From NCBI GenBank assembly GCA_011526085.1, contig WYBC01000043.1, positions 84,265 to 148,264 of the forward strand: a DNA stretch of 64,000 bases. Direction: 5' to 3'. The DNA comes from Lysobacter sp. GTDB taxonomy: Bacteria; Pseudomonadota; Gammaproteobacteria; Xanthomonadales; Xanthomonadaceae. Positions 9,432 to 18,539 of the stretch are shown in pieces. The notes under the pieces were generated by a model that saw only the letters and a list, made by a program, of their open reading frames with translations, was not told the DNA's origin and did not search any database. Positions within the stretch are counted from its first letter, which is position 1; each line of letters begins with the position of its first letter. The translations under genes and the position numbers were made by a program.

Positions 9432-11021
9432 TCACTCCCGCGTCAGGCGCTTCAGCAGCGGCGTGGCCAGGAACAGCAGCGCGCCGGCGCCGACGCCAAT
9501 CCACATCATGTCGGTGAACACGTCGGCGTACAGCGCCAGCGCCGCGGGCACGTCGTATTTGCCGGCGGCATCGGGTTCGATCGTCGCCCAGGTGCCGAGG
9601 CGGCCGGCGATGATCTCGCCGAAGGCCGAGAACAGGAACCACGCGCCCATCATCAGGCCCACCGCGCGCGGAATCGACAGCCGCGTCACCGCCGACAGGC
9701 CCACCGGCGACAGCACCATCTCGCCCATCACCAGCACCGCATAGGCCAGCACCATCCACCACAGGCTGGTCTTGCCGGCTTCGCCCGGATTCGCGGCCGC
9801 GAAGGCCAGGACGCCGAACGACAGCCCGCAGAACACCAGGCCCCAGGCAAATTTCGCCGGATAGCTCGGATTGAGACCGGCCTTGTCCAGCTTCGGCCAC
9901 AGCCAGGCGAACGGGAAACTGAAAATGATCACGAACAGCGCGCCGATGGCGGTGGTCTGGCCGGCGGTCCACTCGATCCCGAAGGTGGTGCGATCCATGC
10001 CGATGTCGGCCATCAGCACCCAGGGGCCGTAGGTCTGCTCGTACAGGCCCCAGAACAGCGCGCTGACGGTGATCAACACCATCAGCATGATCATGCCGCC
10101 CTTCTCGGCGCGGCTCAGGCCGGAGAACATCAGGCGGATGAACCACAGATAGAGCACCGCACCCATCACCACCGCGACCACTTCGGTCAGGGTGACCTGA
10201 TGGCCGCCCATCAGCTTCGTCAGCGGACCGAAATCGATCTTGGTCTGCAGCACCTGCCACACCACGATCGCCAGAACGAGGCCGCCGAGATAGATCAGCC
10301 ATTCGCGCGACAGGCCTGCGAACAGGGGCGTTTTCAGCATCGCCGGATCGGCGGGCTCGGCGTGGCCGTGCAGGTGCTTCTGCCCGATCACGAACTGCAC
10401 CAGACCCAGCGCCATCATCACGCCGGCCAGCGCGAAACCGTAGCCCCAGCCGATCTTTTCGCCGATCCAGGCGACGATCAGCGACGACAGGAACGCGCCG
10501 ACGTTGATGCCCATGTAGAAGATGGTGAAGCCCGAATCGCGGCGCGGATCGTCGGCGCTGTAGAGGCGACCCACAATCGTCGAGATGTTGGGCTTGAGGA
10601 AGCCCACGCCCACGCCGATCAGCGCCAGCGACATATACATGATCTGGATCGCGAAGGCGTCGCGCACCGCGTTGTCCGGCGTGGTGCCGGTGGCCGCGCT
10701 GCCGGTCCAGGCCATGCCCAGCTGGCCGAGCACCAGCAATGCGCCGCCGAACAGCACCGCCTTGCGCATGCCGAGGTAGCGGTCGGCCAGCAGGCCGCCG
10801 AGCAGCGGCAGGGCGTAGGCCAGGCCGGCGTAGGTGCCGAGCAGGATGGTGCCGTCGGCCTGCGCGAAGAGATGGTGTTTGACGAGGTACAGCAGCAACA
10901 GCGCCTTCATGCCGTAGAAGGCGAAGCGCTCCCACATTTCGGTCAGGAAGCAGACGTAGAGGCCCTTGGGATGGCCGAAGAGTTCGTCCTGGGCGGACAG
11001 GGCGGGAGTGTGAGTGGACAC
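9432..11021 (-). CDS. POT/PTR2 family proton-dependent oligopeptide transporter
   Basis: Imports di- and tripeptides with protons across the inner membrane. The 529-aa MFS protein has the POT signature ExxERFxYY as EMWERFAFYG (about residues 28-37). A second signature reads FTIFYMGINVGAFLSSL. It has 12-14 hydrophobic helices. The start is a GTG with a weak upstream site. The gene is divergent from an S9 peptidase gene 149 bp away, so peptide hydrolysis and peptide uptake may be related here. Confidence 0.93.
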   Translation of the reverse strand: MSTHTPALSAQDELFGHPKGLYVCFLTEMWERFAFYGMKALLLLYLVKHHLFAQADGTILLGTYAGLAYALPLLGGLLADRYLGMRKAVLFGGALLVLGQLGMAWTGSAATGTTPDNAVRDAFAIQIMYMSLALIGVGVGFLKPNISTIVGRLYSADDPRRDSGFTIFYMGINVGAFLSSLIVAWIGEKIGWGYGFALAGVMMALGLVQFVIGQKHLHGHAEPADPAMLKTPLFAGLSREWLIYLGGLVLAIVVWQVLQTKIDFGPLTKLMGGHQVTLTEVVAVVMGAVLYLWFIRLMFSGLSRAEKGGMIMLMVLITVSALFWGLYEQTYGPWVLMADIGMDRTTFGIEWTAGQTTAIGALFVIIFSFPFAWLWPKLDKAGLNPSYPAKFAWGLVFCGLSFGVLAFAAANPGEAGKTSLWWMVLAYAVLVMGEMVLSPVGLSAVTRLSIPRAVGLMMGAWFLFSAFGEIIAGRLGTWATIEPDAAGKYDVPAALALYADVFTDMMWIGVGAGALLFLATPLLKRLTRE

Positions 11022-11169
11022 GGCGGATTCCGGTGAGACGACCGCCGGAGTATGCCAGTGCGGGGCGGGTCGCGTGCCAATGACCCGTCGGGGGTGCCTT
11101 TCGGACTATGCCCGGGCCGCCCAAGCGGCCTACCATCCGGGGTTGCCCGCCATTCCGACAGGACGCCCC

Positions 11170-13251
11170 ATGTCTCCGATGCGTACCGCCTTGTGCCTCG
11201 CCCTCGCGATGGCGTTGCCGATGACCGCTTCCGCCGCCCGCGGCCTGCAGCCGCGCGATCTCGCCACGCTCGACCGCTATTCCGCGCCGACGCTCTCGCC
11301 CGACGGCCGCGTGCTGGTGTTCGCCAAGCGCACGGTCGATTTCGACGCCAACAAGTCCAGCACCGGGCTGTGGATCGAGAACCTCGTCGCCCGCGACGCG
11401 GCGCCGCCGAAGCGACTGACTCCGGAAGGCTGGAACGTGAATTCGCCCGCGTTCTCGCCCGACGGCAAGTCGGTGTATTTCCTCAGCGCGAAGTCCGGCA
11501 GCCAGCAGTTGTACGTGATGCCGGCCGGCGGCGGCGAGCCGAAGCAGGTCACCGATTACCCGGTCGATGTCGGCGGCTACAAACTCTCGCCCGATGGCAC
11601 GCGGGTCGCGCTGGCGGTCGAACTGTTCGCCGACTGCAAGGCCGATCTCGACTGCACGAAGAAACGCCTCGACGACACCGCCGCGCGCAAGAGCAGCGGC
11701 GTGCTCTACGACAAGATCTTCGTCCGCCACTGGGACACCTGGGCCGATGGCCGCCTCAACCGCATCGTGATCGCGCCGGTGCAGGACAAGGGCGCCACCA
11801 GGGCCGCCACGCTGGTCGGCGCCGACATCATCGGCGACGTGCCGTCGAAGCCGTTCGGCGACATGAGCGAGATGACGTGGTCGCCCGATGGCGCGTCGCT
11901 GGTGTTGTCGGCCCGGATCTCGGACCGCACCGAACCGACCAGCACCAATTTCGATCTGTATCTGGTCGCCGCCGACGGCCGCGGCAGCGCCCGCAATCTC
12001 ACCGCCGCCAACAAGGCCTGGGACACCGGCCCGGTGTTCTCGGCGGACGGCAAGACCCTGTACTACCGCGCGATGAAGCGCCCGGGTTTCGAAGCCGATC
12101 GTTTCGCGCTGATGGCGATGGATCCGGCCAGCGGCAAGACCCGCGAGATCGCGTCGAAGTGGGACGCGTCCGCCGATGGCATCACGCTGTCCGCCGACGG
12201 CAAGTCGATCTACACCACCGCGCAGGAACTCGGCCGCCATCCGCTGTTCTCGGTGTCGCTGGAGAACGGCGAAGTGACCTCGATCTTCAAGGACGGCACG
12301 GTCGGCGCGTTCGAACTCGCGGGTTCGACCCTGGTCGTCGCCGCCAACTCGATGAACAGCGGCGACCAGCTGTTCGCCACCAGCGCCGACGGCAAGGCGC
12401 CGCTGCGCGCGATCACGCCCAGCGCCGGCGACATGCTGCCCGACGTGCGCTTCGGCGCCTACGAGCAGTTCCGCTTCCCGGGCTGGAACGACGAAACCGT
12501 GCACGCCTACGTGCTCAAGCCCTGGAATTACGAGGAAGGCAAAAAGTATCCGGTCGCGTTCCTGATCCACGGCGGCCCGCAGGGCAGCTTCGGCGACGGC
12601 TGGAGCTATCGCTGGAATCCGCAGACGTACGCCGGCCAGGGCTACGCGGTGGTGATGATCGATTTCCACGGTTCCACCGGCTATGGCCAGGCGTTCACCG
12701 ATTCGATCAGCGGCCACTGGGGCGACCGCCCGCTGGAAGACCTGCAGAAAGGCTGGAACGCCGCGTTGAAGAAATATCCGTTCCTCGATGGCGACCGCGC
12801 CTGCGCGCTCGGCGCCAGCTACGGCGGCTACATGATCAACTGGCTCGCCGGCAACTGGTTCGATGCGCAGGGCAACGCACCGTTCAAGTGTCTGGTGAAC
12901 CACAACGGCGTGTTCGACACGCGCTCGATGGGTCTGGTCACCGAAGAACTGTGGTTCAGCGAATGGGAATTCGGCGGCACCGTGCACGACAAGCCGGAAG
13001 GCTACGAGCGTTTCAATCCCGCGCGCCACATCGCGAAGTGGAAGACGCCGACGATGGTGGTGTCCGGACAGAACGATTTCCGGGTGCCGATCGACCAGAG
13101 CCTGTCGACGTTCACCGCACTGCAGCGCAAGGGCATCGACTCGCAGCTCCTGTATTTCCCGGACGAGAACCACTGGGTGCTGAAGCCGCAGAACAGCGTG
13201 CTGTGGCACGACACCGTGCATGCGTGGATGAAGAAGCACATCGGGCCCTGA
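11170..13251 (+). CDS. S9 (prolyl oligopeptidase) family serine peptidase, secreted
   Basis: Probable periplasmic or exported dipeptidyl/oligopeptidase. The chosen ATG gives 693 aa with a signal peptide (MSPMRTALCLALAMALPMTA, cleavage after ASA). The open frame extends upstream without a credible start. A seven-bladed beta-propeller (about 25-430) contains WD40-like PD40 repeats such as YSAPTLSPDGRVLVFAK and NSPAFSPDGKSVYFL. The C-terminal alpha/beta hydrolase carries Ser550 in GASYGGY, Asp636 in NDFRVP and His668 in ENHWV. The closest class is S9C (DPP5-like). A terminator follows. Confidence 0.93.
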   Translation: MSPMRTALCLALAMALPMTASAARGLQPRDLATLDRYSAPTLSPDGRVLVFAKRTVDFDANKSSTGLWIENLVARDAAPPKRLTPEGWNVNSPAFSPDGKSVYFLSAKSGSQQLYVMPAGGGEPKQVTDYPVDVGGYKLSPDGTRVALAVELFADCKADLDCTKKRLDDTAARKSSGVLYDKIFVRHWDTWADGRLNRIVIAPVQDKGATRAATLVGADIIGDVPSKPFGDMSEMTWSPDGASLVLSARISDRTEPTSTNFDLYLVAADGRGSARNLTAANKAWDTGPVFSADGKTLYYRAMKRPGFEADRFALMAMDPASGKTREIASKWDASADGITLSADGKSIYTTAQELGRHPLFSVSLENGEVTSIFKDGTVGAFELAGSTLVVAANSMNSGDQLFATSADGKAPLRAITPSAGDMLPDVRFGAYEQFRFPGWNDETVHAYVLKPWNYEEGKKYPVAFLIHGGPQGSFGDGWSYRWNPQTYAGQGYAVVMIDFHGSTGYGQAFTDSISGHWGDRPLEDLQKGWNAALKKYPFLDGDRACALGASYGGYMINWLAGNWFDAQGNAPFKCLVNHNGVFDTRSMGLVTEELWFSEWEFGGTVHDKPEGYERFNPARHIAKWKTPTMVVSGQNDFRVPIDQSLSTFTALQRKGIDSQLLYFPDENHWVLKPQNSVLWHDTVHAWMKKHIGP

Positions 13252-13286
13252 TCGCGGGCGCAGGCCTCCGCCATCGATACGACGCG

Positions 13287-13313
13287 ACGCCCCGGGAGAC
13301 CGGGGCGTTTTTC
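13287..13313 (+). terminator. Rho-independent terminator after the S9 peptidase gene
   Basis: Nine-base-pair perfect stem ACGCCCCGG/CCGGGGCGT with a GAGA tetraloop, directly followed by TTTTTC. This is an intrinsic terminator 36 bases after the stop codon. Confidence 0.9.
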
Positions 13314-13424
13314 GTGACGGCCTCCGTCGCGCGATGCCTCGCGGCCGGGCATGCGCGCGGCACGTGCGCGCATCGCGCGGCTCGTGCATGATCGACCCCT
13401 CTCAAGACACCGGACACGACACCC

Positions 13425-14687
13425 ATGCTGGCAGCCGAAGACGTTCCCGCGGGCCCTCCGCCGATGCTCGACAACGATGCGGTGGTCCTCGGCCTGCTGC
13501 TGGCGATCCTCGGTTTCGTGTTCTGGTCGTCTTCGCGCGAAAGCGGCTTCTGGAAGCGTTTCTATGGTGTCGTGCCGGCGCTGCTGCTCTGCTATTTCCT
13601 GCCGGCGCTGCTGAACTCCTTCGGCGTGATCGACGGCAAGGCGTCCGGCCTGTACCCGATGGCCCGCGATTACCTGTTGCCCAGCGCGCTGGTGCTGCTG
13701 TGCGTCGCGATCGACTTCAAGGCCATCGTCCGCCTCGGTCCGAAAGCGGTGATCATGTTCCTCACCGGCACCGTGGGCGTGATGCTGGGTGCGCTGGTCT
13801 CGCTGCTGGCGATGCAGCTCATCCATCCGGAAACCGTCGCGGGCGACACCTGGCGCGGCATGACCACGGTCGCCGGCTCGTGGATCGGCGGTGGCGCCAA
13901 CCAGGCGGCGATGAAGGAAGTCTTCGCGGTGGATGCGACCCTGTTCGGGCAATTCGTCGCGGTCGACGTGATCGTCGCCAACATCTGGATGGCGGTGCTG
14001 CTGTATCTGGCCGCGCGCAACGCCGCGTTCGACCGCTGGACCGGCGCCGATACGTCCGCGATCGAGGACGTGAAGCACAGGATCGAGGCATATCAGGCCG
14101 AACACACGCGCAACCCCTCGCTCACCGATCTGATGCTGATCGTGGCGCTGGGCCTCGGCGCCACCGGTCTGGCGCACGCCATCACCGACCCGCTGGTCGC
14201 CTGGATCAAGAGCCTGCCCGCGGAATGGCGCCTGCAGGATTACAGTCTCACCGCGAAATTCTTCTGGATCACCGTGCTGGCCACCACCTTCGGCCTGCTG
14301 CTGAGCTTCACCCGTGCGCGTACCCTGGAAGGCGCGGGCGCGTCGAAGATCGGCTCGGTCATGCTGTACGTGCTGGTCGCCACCATCGGCATGCAGATGG
14401 ACCTCGGCGCACTGCTCGAACGTCCCTGGCTTTTCGCGCTCGGCCTGATCTGGATCGCGGTGCATGGCGGCCTGATGCTGCTCGTCGCGAAACTGATCCG
14501 CGCGCCGCTGTTCTTCATGGCCGTGGGCTCGCAGGCGAACATCGGCGGTGCCGCTTCCGCGCCGGTGGTGGCCAGCGCCTTCCATCCTTCGCTGGCGCCG
14601 GTGGGCGTGTTGCTCGCGGTGCTGGGCTATGCGCTCGGCACCTATTGCGCCTACATGGTCGGCCTGATGCTGCAGCGGATGGTCTGA
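13425..14687 (+). CDS. DUF819 family integral membrane protein
   Basis: 420-aa polytopic inner-membrane protein of the DUF819 (YjcL-like) family, function unknown. About ten hydrophobic segments are visible, with a central soluble linker (about 200-235) between two halves, as in transporters with inverted repeats. Family-typical segments include GSWIGGGANQAAMKE and VGSQANIGGAASAPVVA, Gly/Ala-rich broken helices that may line a transport path. It begins with an ATG 111 bases after the preceding terminator and ends with its own terminator, so it is monocistronic. Confidence 0.88.
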   Translation: MLAAEDVPAGPPPMLDNDAVVLGLLLAILGFVFWSSSRESGFWKRFYGVVPALLLCYFLPALLNSFGVIDGKASGLYPMARDYLLPSALVLLCVAIDFKAIVRLGPKAVIMFLTGTVGVMLGALVSLLAMQLIHPETVAGDTWRGMTTVAGSWIGGGANQAAMKEVFAVDATLFGQFVAVDVIVANIWMAVLLYLAARNAAFDRWTGADTSAIEDVKHRIEAYQAEHTRNPSLTDLMLIVALGLGATGLAHAITDPLVAWIKSLPAEWRLQDYSLTAKFFWITVLATTFGLLLSFTRARTLEGAGASKIGSVMLYVLVATIGMQMDLGALLERPWLFALGLIWIAVHGGLMLLVAKLIRAPLFFMAVGSQANIGGAASAPVVASAFHPSLAPVGVLLAVLGYALGTYCAYMVGLMLQRMV

Positions 14688-14703
14688 TCCGGAACGAGCG
14701 TGC

Positions 14704-14742
14704 CGAAAAGGAACGGGCCGCATCGCGGCCCGTTCTTCTTTC
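14704..14742. terminator. Bidirectional intrinsic terminator between convergent genes
   Basis: Eleven-base-pair stem GAACGGGCCGC/GCGGCCCGTTC with an ATC loop. It is flanked by GAAAAG on the left and TTCTTT on the right, so it can serve the DUF819 gene (plus) and the S9 peptidase gene (minus). Confidence 0.85.
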
Positions 14743-14799
14743 CGCCTGCTTCGATCCGCCTGCTTCGATCCGCATGGCGCGATCGGCAGGCCGCGTCGC

Positions 14800-16821
14800 T
14801 CAGCGCCCGCTGCGTGCGCCGCCGGCCGCGGGTGCGCCGCCGATGTGCTTCGCGAAGAAATCCAGCATCGCGGTGTACAGCGCGACCTTGTTCTCGTCCT
14901 TGTAGAACCCGTGCATCTCGCCGGTCGTGATCATCATGCCCTCCGGCGGATTGCCGGCCGCGATCAGCGCCTTGTTCATCGCCTCGGTGTTCTCCGGCGG
15001 GCAGCGCGGATCGCGCGCGCCGGCGGCGAGGTAGACAGGAATCCTGATCTTGTCGGCATGATTCACCGGCGACATCGCGTCGCGCTCGGGCTTGGTCTTG
15101 CCGAGCGCGCGCAGCAGGTAACGGCGACCGCCTTCGTACTGGCTGGTATCGCTCTTGGTCATCTGGATCTCGGCGTCGTAGGCGCCGACGTAGCCGAACG
15201 CGCATTTGAACAGGCCCTGTTCGCGCGCCGGCGCCATCATCGAGGCGTAGCCGCCGAAGCTGCCGCCATAGATGCAGATGCGGTCCTTGTCGGCGTAACC
15301 CTGCGCGATGCTCCACTTCGTGGCATCGATGATGTCGTTCATGATGCCGGTGTGCCACTGGCCGAAGGCCATGTCCTGGAAGCCCTTGCCGAAGCCGCCC
15401 GAGCCGCGGTAGTTGATCTGCAGCACCGCGTAACCGCGGCTGGCGAACAGTTGGCTTTCCCAGTTGAAGCCCCAGTCGTCGCGCGGACCGCGCGGACCGC
15501 CGTGGACGTTGACGATCATCGGCAGACCCTTGCCGTCGCTGCCGTGGGGCAGGGTGAGATAGCCGTGGATCTTCAGGCCGTCGCGGGTGGTGAGCGCGAC
15601 CGGCTGCACCGTCGCCATGCGCTTGCTGTCGATCCACTTGCGCTGCTGCATCAGGAACCGCGCCTTGTTGGTCGCACGGTCGTAAAGATACAGCTCGCCC
15701 GGATTGCGGTCGCTGTAGACCTGCACGACGATCTGCCTGCCGTCGCGGGTGGCGCTGGCGAAGTTCACGAACTGGCCGGGGAACGACGCCGCCAGCGATG
15801 CGTACAGCTTCGCGTCCGGGTGATCCTTCTCGATCAACGTCACTTCCGGCGCGCCGGCCTCGGTGACCACGCCGAGCACCACTTCGCTGCCGTCGACCGA
15901 GGTGATGTAGCTCGCCGGATCGGACACCGGATCCTCGAACAGCGCGTCGAACGCGCCGGTCTTCTGATCGATGATGCCGAAGGCCTCGGGCCCCTTGCCG
16001 TCGCTTTCGGTGGCGTAGATGCGGCCATCGCGCGCGCTGCCGAGCACCTGCAGCGACTTGCCGGACGACGTGGCGCTGTTCACCAGCGTCCACTCGCCGT
16101 TCTCCTCGCGCTTGTACAGTGAGGTGACTTCGTCGAATTCGCCGGCCGCGTTCTTGGAATCGCTGCACACCGCGTAGCGTGGCTTCTTGTCGGCGTCGAG
16201 CGCCATGCCGCAGTTTTCGCGCGGCGCGCGGCCCAGGCTCTTCCAGCGGCTGGTCGACGTATCGACCTCGGCGACTTCCGTATTTACGCCTTCGGAAGAG
16301 CGCGGGTAGTTGATGGTCATCAGCACCTTGCCGTCGTCGCGCTGCGGGTTGTCCAGCAGGCTGAAGCGCGCGTCCTGCATGTCGCGGGCGCCCTTCGCGC
16401 CCATCTCCAGCACGCGCGGCGTCGAGCCGTCGGCGTTCACCGAATACCACTCGCCGGTGCCGAACGGCTGCGCGAAGCGGCCGACCTTGCGTACCGAATT
16501 GAACATCAGCCGCTCCGGGCTGACCCAGTGGAACGCGCCGACGCTCTTCTCGTTCGGCAACTGCGTGACCTTGACGATGCTCAGGTCGCGGGTGCGCAGC
16601 ACCGTCAGCACGTCGATGTCGCCGCGATCGACGGTCATCGCCAGATATTCGCCGGTCGGCGAAATCTTCACGCTGCTGTAGGTGGGATTGCGGACGAAGT
16701 CCTGGATTGAAGGCGTGCCGGTCGAAGGCGTGCCGGCCGCGGGTTCCGCGGCGGCGACGGCGGGCGTGCCGACGGCATGGGCGGCGCAGGCGAGCGCGAG
16801 CGCGGCGAGAGTGCGGTGCAT
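14800..16821 (-). CDS. S9 (prolyl oligopeptidase) family serine peptidase, secreted
   Basis: Second exported S9 peptidase, 673 aa. The signal peptide runs MHRTLAALALACAAHAV to about AVAAAEP, followed by a Pro/Thr-rich linker. The N-terminal beta-propeller is about 40-410. The C-terminal hydrolase begins near the ALTTRDGLKIHGYLTLP segment. The catalytic triad is Ser521 (GGSFGGY), Asp604 (GARDPRCP) and His637 (GEMHGFY). It resembles the acylaminoacyl-peptidase-like S9 enzymes common in Lysobacter and Xanthomonas, and is clearly divergent from the peptidase at 11170-13251. Its substrate cannot be read from sequence. Confidence 0.92.
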   Translation of the reverse strand: MHRTLAALALACAAHAVGTPAVAAAEPAAGTPSTGTPSIQDFVRNPTYSSVKISPTGEYLAMTVDRGDIDVLTVLRTRDLSIVKVTQLPNEKSVGAFHWVSPERLMFNSVRKVGRFAQPFGTGEWYSVNADGSTPRVLEMGAKGARDMQDARFSLLDNPQRDDGKVLMTINYPRSSEGVNTEVAEVDTSTSRWKSLGRAPRENCGMALDADKKPRYAVCSDSKNAAGEFDEVTSLYKREENGEWTLVNSATSSGKSLQVLGSARDGRIYATESDGKGPEAFGIIDQKTGAFDALFEDPVSDPASYITSVDGSEVVLGVVTEAGAPEVTLIEKDHPDAKLYASLAASFPGQFVNFASATRDGRQIVVQVYSDRNPGELYLYDRATNKARFLMQQRKWIDSKRMATVQPVALTTRDGLKIHGYLTLPHGSDGKGLPMIVNVHGGPRGPRDDWGFNWESQLFASRGYAVLQINYRGSGGFGKGFQDMAFGQWHTGIMNDIIDATKWSIAQGYADKDRICIYGGSFGGYASMMAPAREQGLFKCAFGYVGAYDAEIQMTKSDTSQYEGGRRYLLRALGKTKPERDAMSPVNHADKIRIPVYLAAGARDPRCPPENTEAMNKALIAAGNPPEGMMITTGEMHGFYKDENKVALYTAMLDFFAKHIGGAPAAGGARSGR

Positions 16822-17465
16822 GGTGGTTCCCCGGTCTGACGAAAGAAATCGACGCCGGGCGGAACGCCGCCCGGGCGGCTCGATGCTAACGCAAAACCCG
16901 GTGGTCCGGTCTCGACTCCCGTGCGGGTACTGTCGGCCTCAGCGGGGCTGCATGCGTTCTCTGGTGCGTCCGGGACGCGCCCGGGATGTGCCGCTTGAAG
17001 CGGTTTTCATCGGACGCGCTCTTCGCGTCGTCGAGGTGCGTGATCCATCCTAAAGAATGTCGCCGGCATGAAAGCGTTTACAGGCAATGCTGCGATGCGA
17101 GAAGAGATGACGCTGGCGCCGATTTCGATGCCCCACGATCCGTGCCGGGCTGATAACGGAAATTTCATGCGTTCGTGGCCTTTGTGTTTGGAAGACGGTA
17201 CGGTGGTTGACAATCTCCAGATCCCGGTGGCATCGTCCAGAAGCGGCTGAGTCGTAAGGCGATCACGAACGATTTCACAAGACGCCAGCTCGGGTCGATC
17301 GTGTGCGATGGTTCCAGTACACGAGATTCGCAAGGCCGCGTTTTTTCGCTGACGTCAGGGGGCGGGCGAGCAGTGTGCGAAGGGGGCGAAATGCTCCCCC
17401 GCGCTTGTCCGGATTCTGTCGACAGGATCGAGATAATCCATCGCAAATCATGTCAAGGACAGATC

Positions 17466-17546
17466 ATGAAGTTGAAGTCGCAGCTCAAGCCCATTGTCCG
17501 CTCACGCAATTCAGGTCGAGCGCCGCGGCCATCAGACATGGATTGA
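17466..17546 (+). CDS. Possible 26-aa basic mini-ORF
   Basis: An ATG preceded by AAGGA at six-base spacing encodes a short basic peptide beginning MKLKSQLKPIVRSRNSG and ending RPSDMD. The MK-start and good ribosome-binding site echo the downstream precursors (MKFEKL, MRFEKL), but it lacks their conserved ETKV segment. It may be a decayed precursor, a leader peptide or chance. No function is assigned. Confidence 0.25.
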   Translation: MKLKSQLKPIVRSRNSGRAPRPSDMD

Positions 17547-17962
17547 GAATCTCATCTGCTGCGATCGCCGCTGCGCATAATGCAGCGGCCTGCAGGACAG
17601 CCGTTCAGCAGTCGTGTTCTCTCGCGGGCGGGCTCAGCAGAAGCGCGCGGAGCAGGGCGAAAACGGATCGGTGTTCCCGCTTTCGAGTGTCGACTCTCGT
17701 GATCGCTTCGCATGTTCCGCCTGCGTGGTTGCATGCAGTGCGCGACAGTCGGTGCGCCGAGTCGTTTCCGCTCGCGAGCATGCGCTGATTTTCACGCCTG
17801 TACGTCAATCCGTTTGTTCGACTGCATGCGCATCCTTGCAGTCATCTCGTGCGGGCGATCTTTCGGCATTGACGGATGCAATCCATCCGGACGCATCGCG
17901 GTGTGCGCGAATTTCCGAAAAAAAGTGCATTTTCCTGCAATGCGCGATGCATGCGAATGATG

Positions 17963-17992
17963 TTGACATGCTCGCTTTGTGGTGCCCACAAT
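17963..17992 (+). promoter_or_regulatory. Candidate sigma-70 promoter for the graspetide operon
   Basis: A consensus TTGACA (17963-17968), an 18-bp spacer and CACAAT (17987-17992, four of six matches to TATAAT). It sits about 130 bases upstream of the first precursor ATG in a locally AT-rich stretch. It is the only full consensus -35 seen ahead of the cluster. Confidence 0.5.
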
Positions 17993-18124
17993 CAAATCGA
18001 GTTCTCGGGTTTCGCAGTTTGTTGCATTCGGTCAAAAAAATTGCAGATGCCCCAGCGCTCGCTCGGCAGGATCGTTTCCGGGTCGTGTCGGGAACATGAC
18101 ACCGAAACAGACAAGGAGATTTCA

Positions 18125-18277
18125 ATGCGTTTTGAAAAGTTGTGTTCGGAAGAGATCGTCGAGATCGTCGCCAACGCCAGACAGAGCTTTGCGGCTGCGA
18201 CTTCGATCGAGACCAAGGTCGGAGGCGTCTGGAAGAAAGACGGTTCCGACGCTGCCATGGCGGAAATGTACTCCTAA
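18125..18277 (+). CDS. Graspetide (omega-ester/amide) precursor peptide 1
   Basis: 50-aa candidate RiPP precursor. AAGGAG lies six bases before the ATG, an excellent ribosome-binding site. The leader MRFEKLCSEEIVEIVANA is followed by the conserved segment TSIETKVGGVWKKDG, then SDAAMAEMYS. Thr/Ser, Asp/Glu and Lys side chains in the C-terminal half are what ATP-grasp ligases join in graspetides. It aligns closely with the third peptide (MKFEKL, then T-x-IETKVG, W, KDG, [ST]D). It is first in a run of three related ORFs ahead of an ATP-grasp gene. The identity of the linked residues is inference. Confidence 0.8.
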   Translation: MRFEKLCSEEIVEIVANARQSFAAATSIETKVGGVWKKDGSDAAMAEMYS

Positions 18278-18326
18278 CCGCATTGCCGCATTCATAGAAG
18301 AAACATCACAATCAAGGAGAGTCAAC

Positions 18327-18467
18327 ATGAAATTCGAAATTCTCGGCAACGACATGATCCAGACCGTTCTCGCCCAGGCGACCACCTACGAGACCCGCGT
18401 CAAGGATTCGAACGGCAAGATCATCGCGACCGACACCATCACCCCGGTCGAGCAGAAGTTCTACTGA
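18327..18467 (+). CDS. Graspetide precursor peptide 2
   Basis: 46-aa candidate precursor with AAGGAGA seven bases before the ATG. It keeps the MKFE start and the TTYETRV version of the conserved TxETKV segment. The core then diverges (KDSNGKIIATDTITPVEQKFY is unlike the other two), with four Thr and several Asp/Glu available for ester or amide links. The sequence suggests a different ring pattern made by the same ligase. It lies 49 bases after peptide 1. Confidence 0.78.
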   Translation: MKFEILGNDMIQTVLAQATTYETRVKDSNGKIIATDTITPVEQKFY

Positions 18468-18474
18468 TGTTCGT

Positions 18475-18512
18475 CGTTGCATGGATCGCGTGATCGATCC
18501 GTGCGAGCAACG
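18475..18512 (+). repeat. Interrupted inverted repeat between precursors 2 and 3
   Basis: Outer stem CGTTGC/GCAACG and inner stem GGATCG/CGATCC around a CGTGAT loop, separated by small internal bulges. It has no T-tract. It may set relative levels of the precursor mRNAs by RNA processing. Confidence 0.5.
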
Positions 18513-18539
18513 TCCTGTCATCACTCAAGGATAGAAGAC

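Larger units (their letters stand above)
16822..18124. other. Long non-coding, AT-richer region ahead of the peptide cluster
   Basis: 1.3 kb with visibly lower G+C than the flanks and no convincing long gene. The open frames of 60-160 codons lack ribosome-binding sites and codon bias. It holds one possible 26-codon ORF (17466-17546) with an AAGGA site, a run of six T at 17341-17346, and a promoter-like TTGACA at 17963. The 130-base leader before the first precursor gene is A-rich. It is likely a transferred or regulatory region; nothing else is supportable. Confidence 0.6.

Noticed and set aside
9385..13389. 1,334-codon open frame on the minus strand over the POT and S9 genes
   Set aside because: Out-of-frame shadow; Arg/Pro/Gly-rich translation and overlap with two confidently identified genes.
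11052..13391. 779-codon plus-strand frame overlapping the S9 peptidase
   Set aside because: Frame-shifted shadow of the peptidase; Arg-rich with no recognisable domain.
17068..17250. 60-codon ORF in the region before the graspetide cluster
   Set aside because: No ribosome-binding site, poor codon use, no similarity to the precursor peptides.
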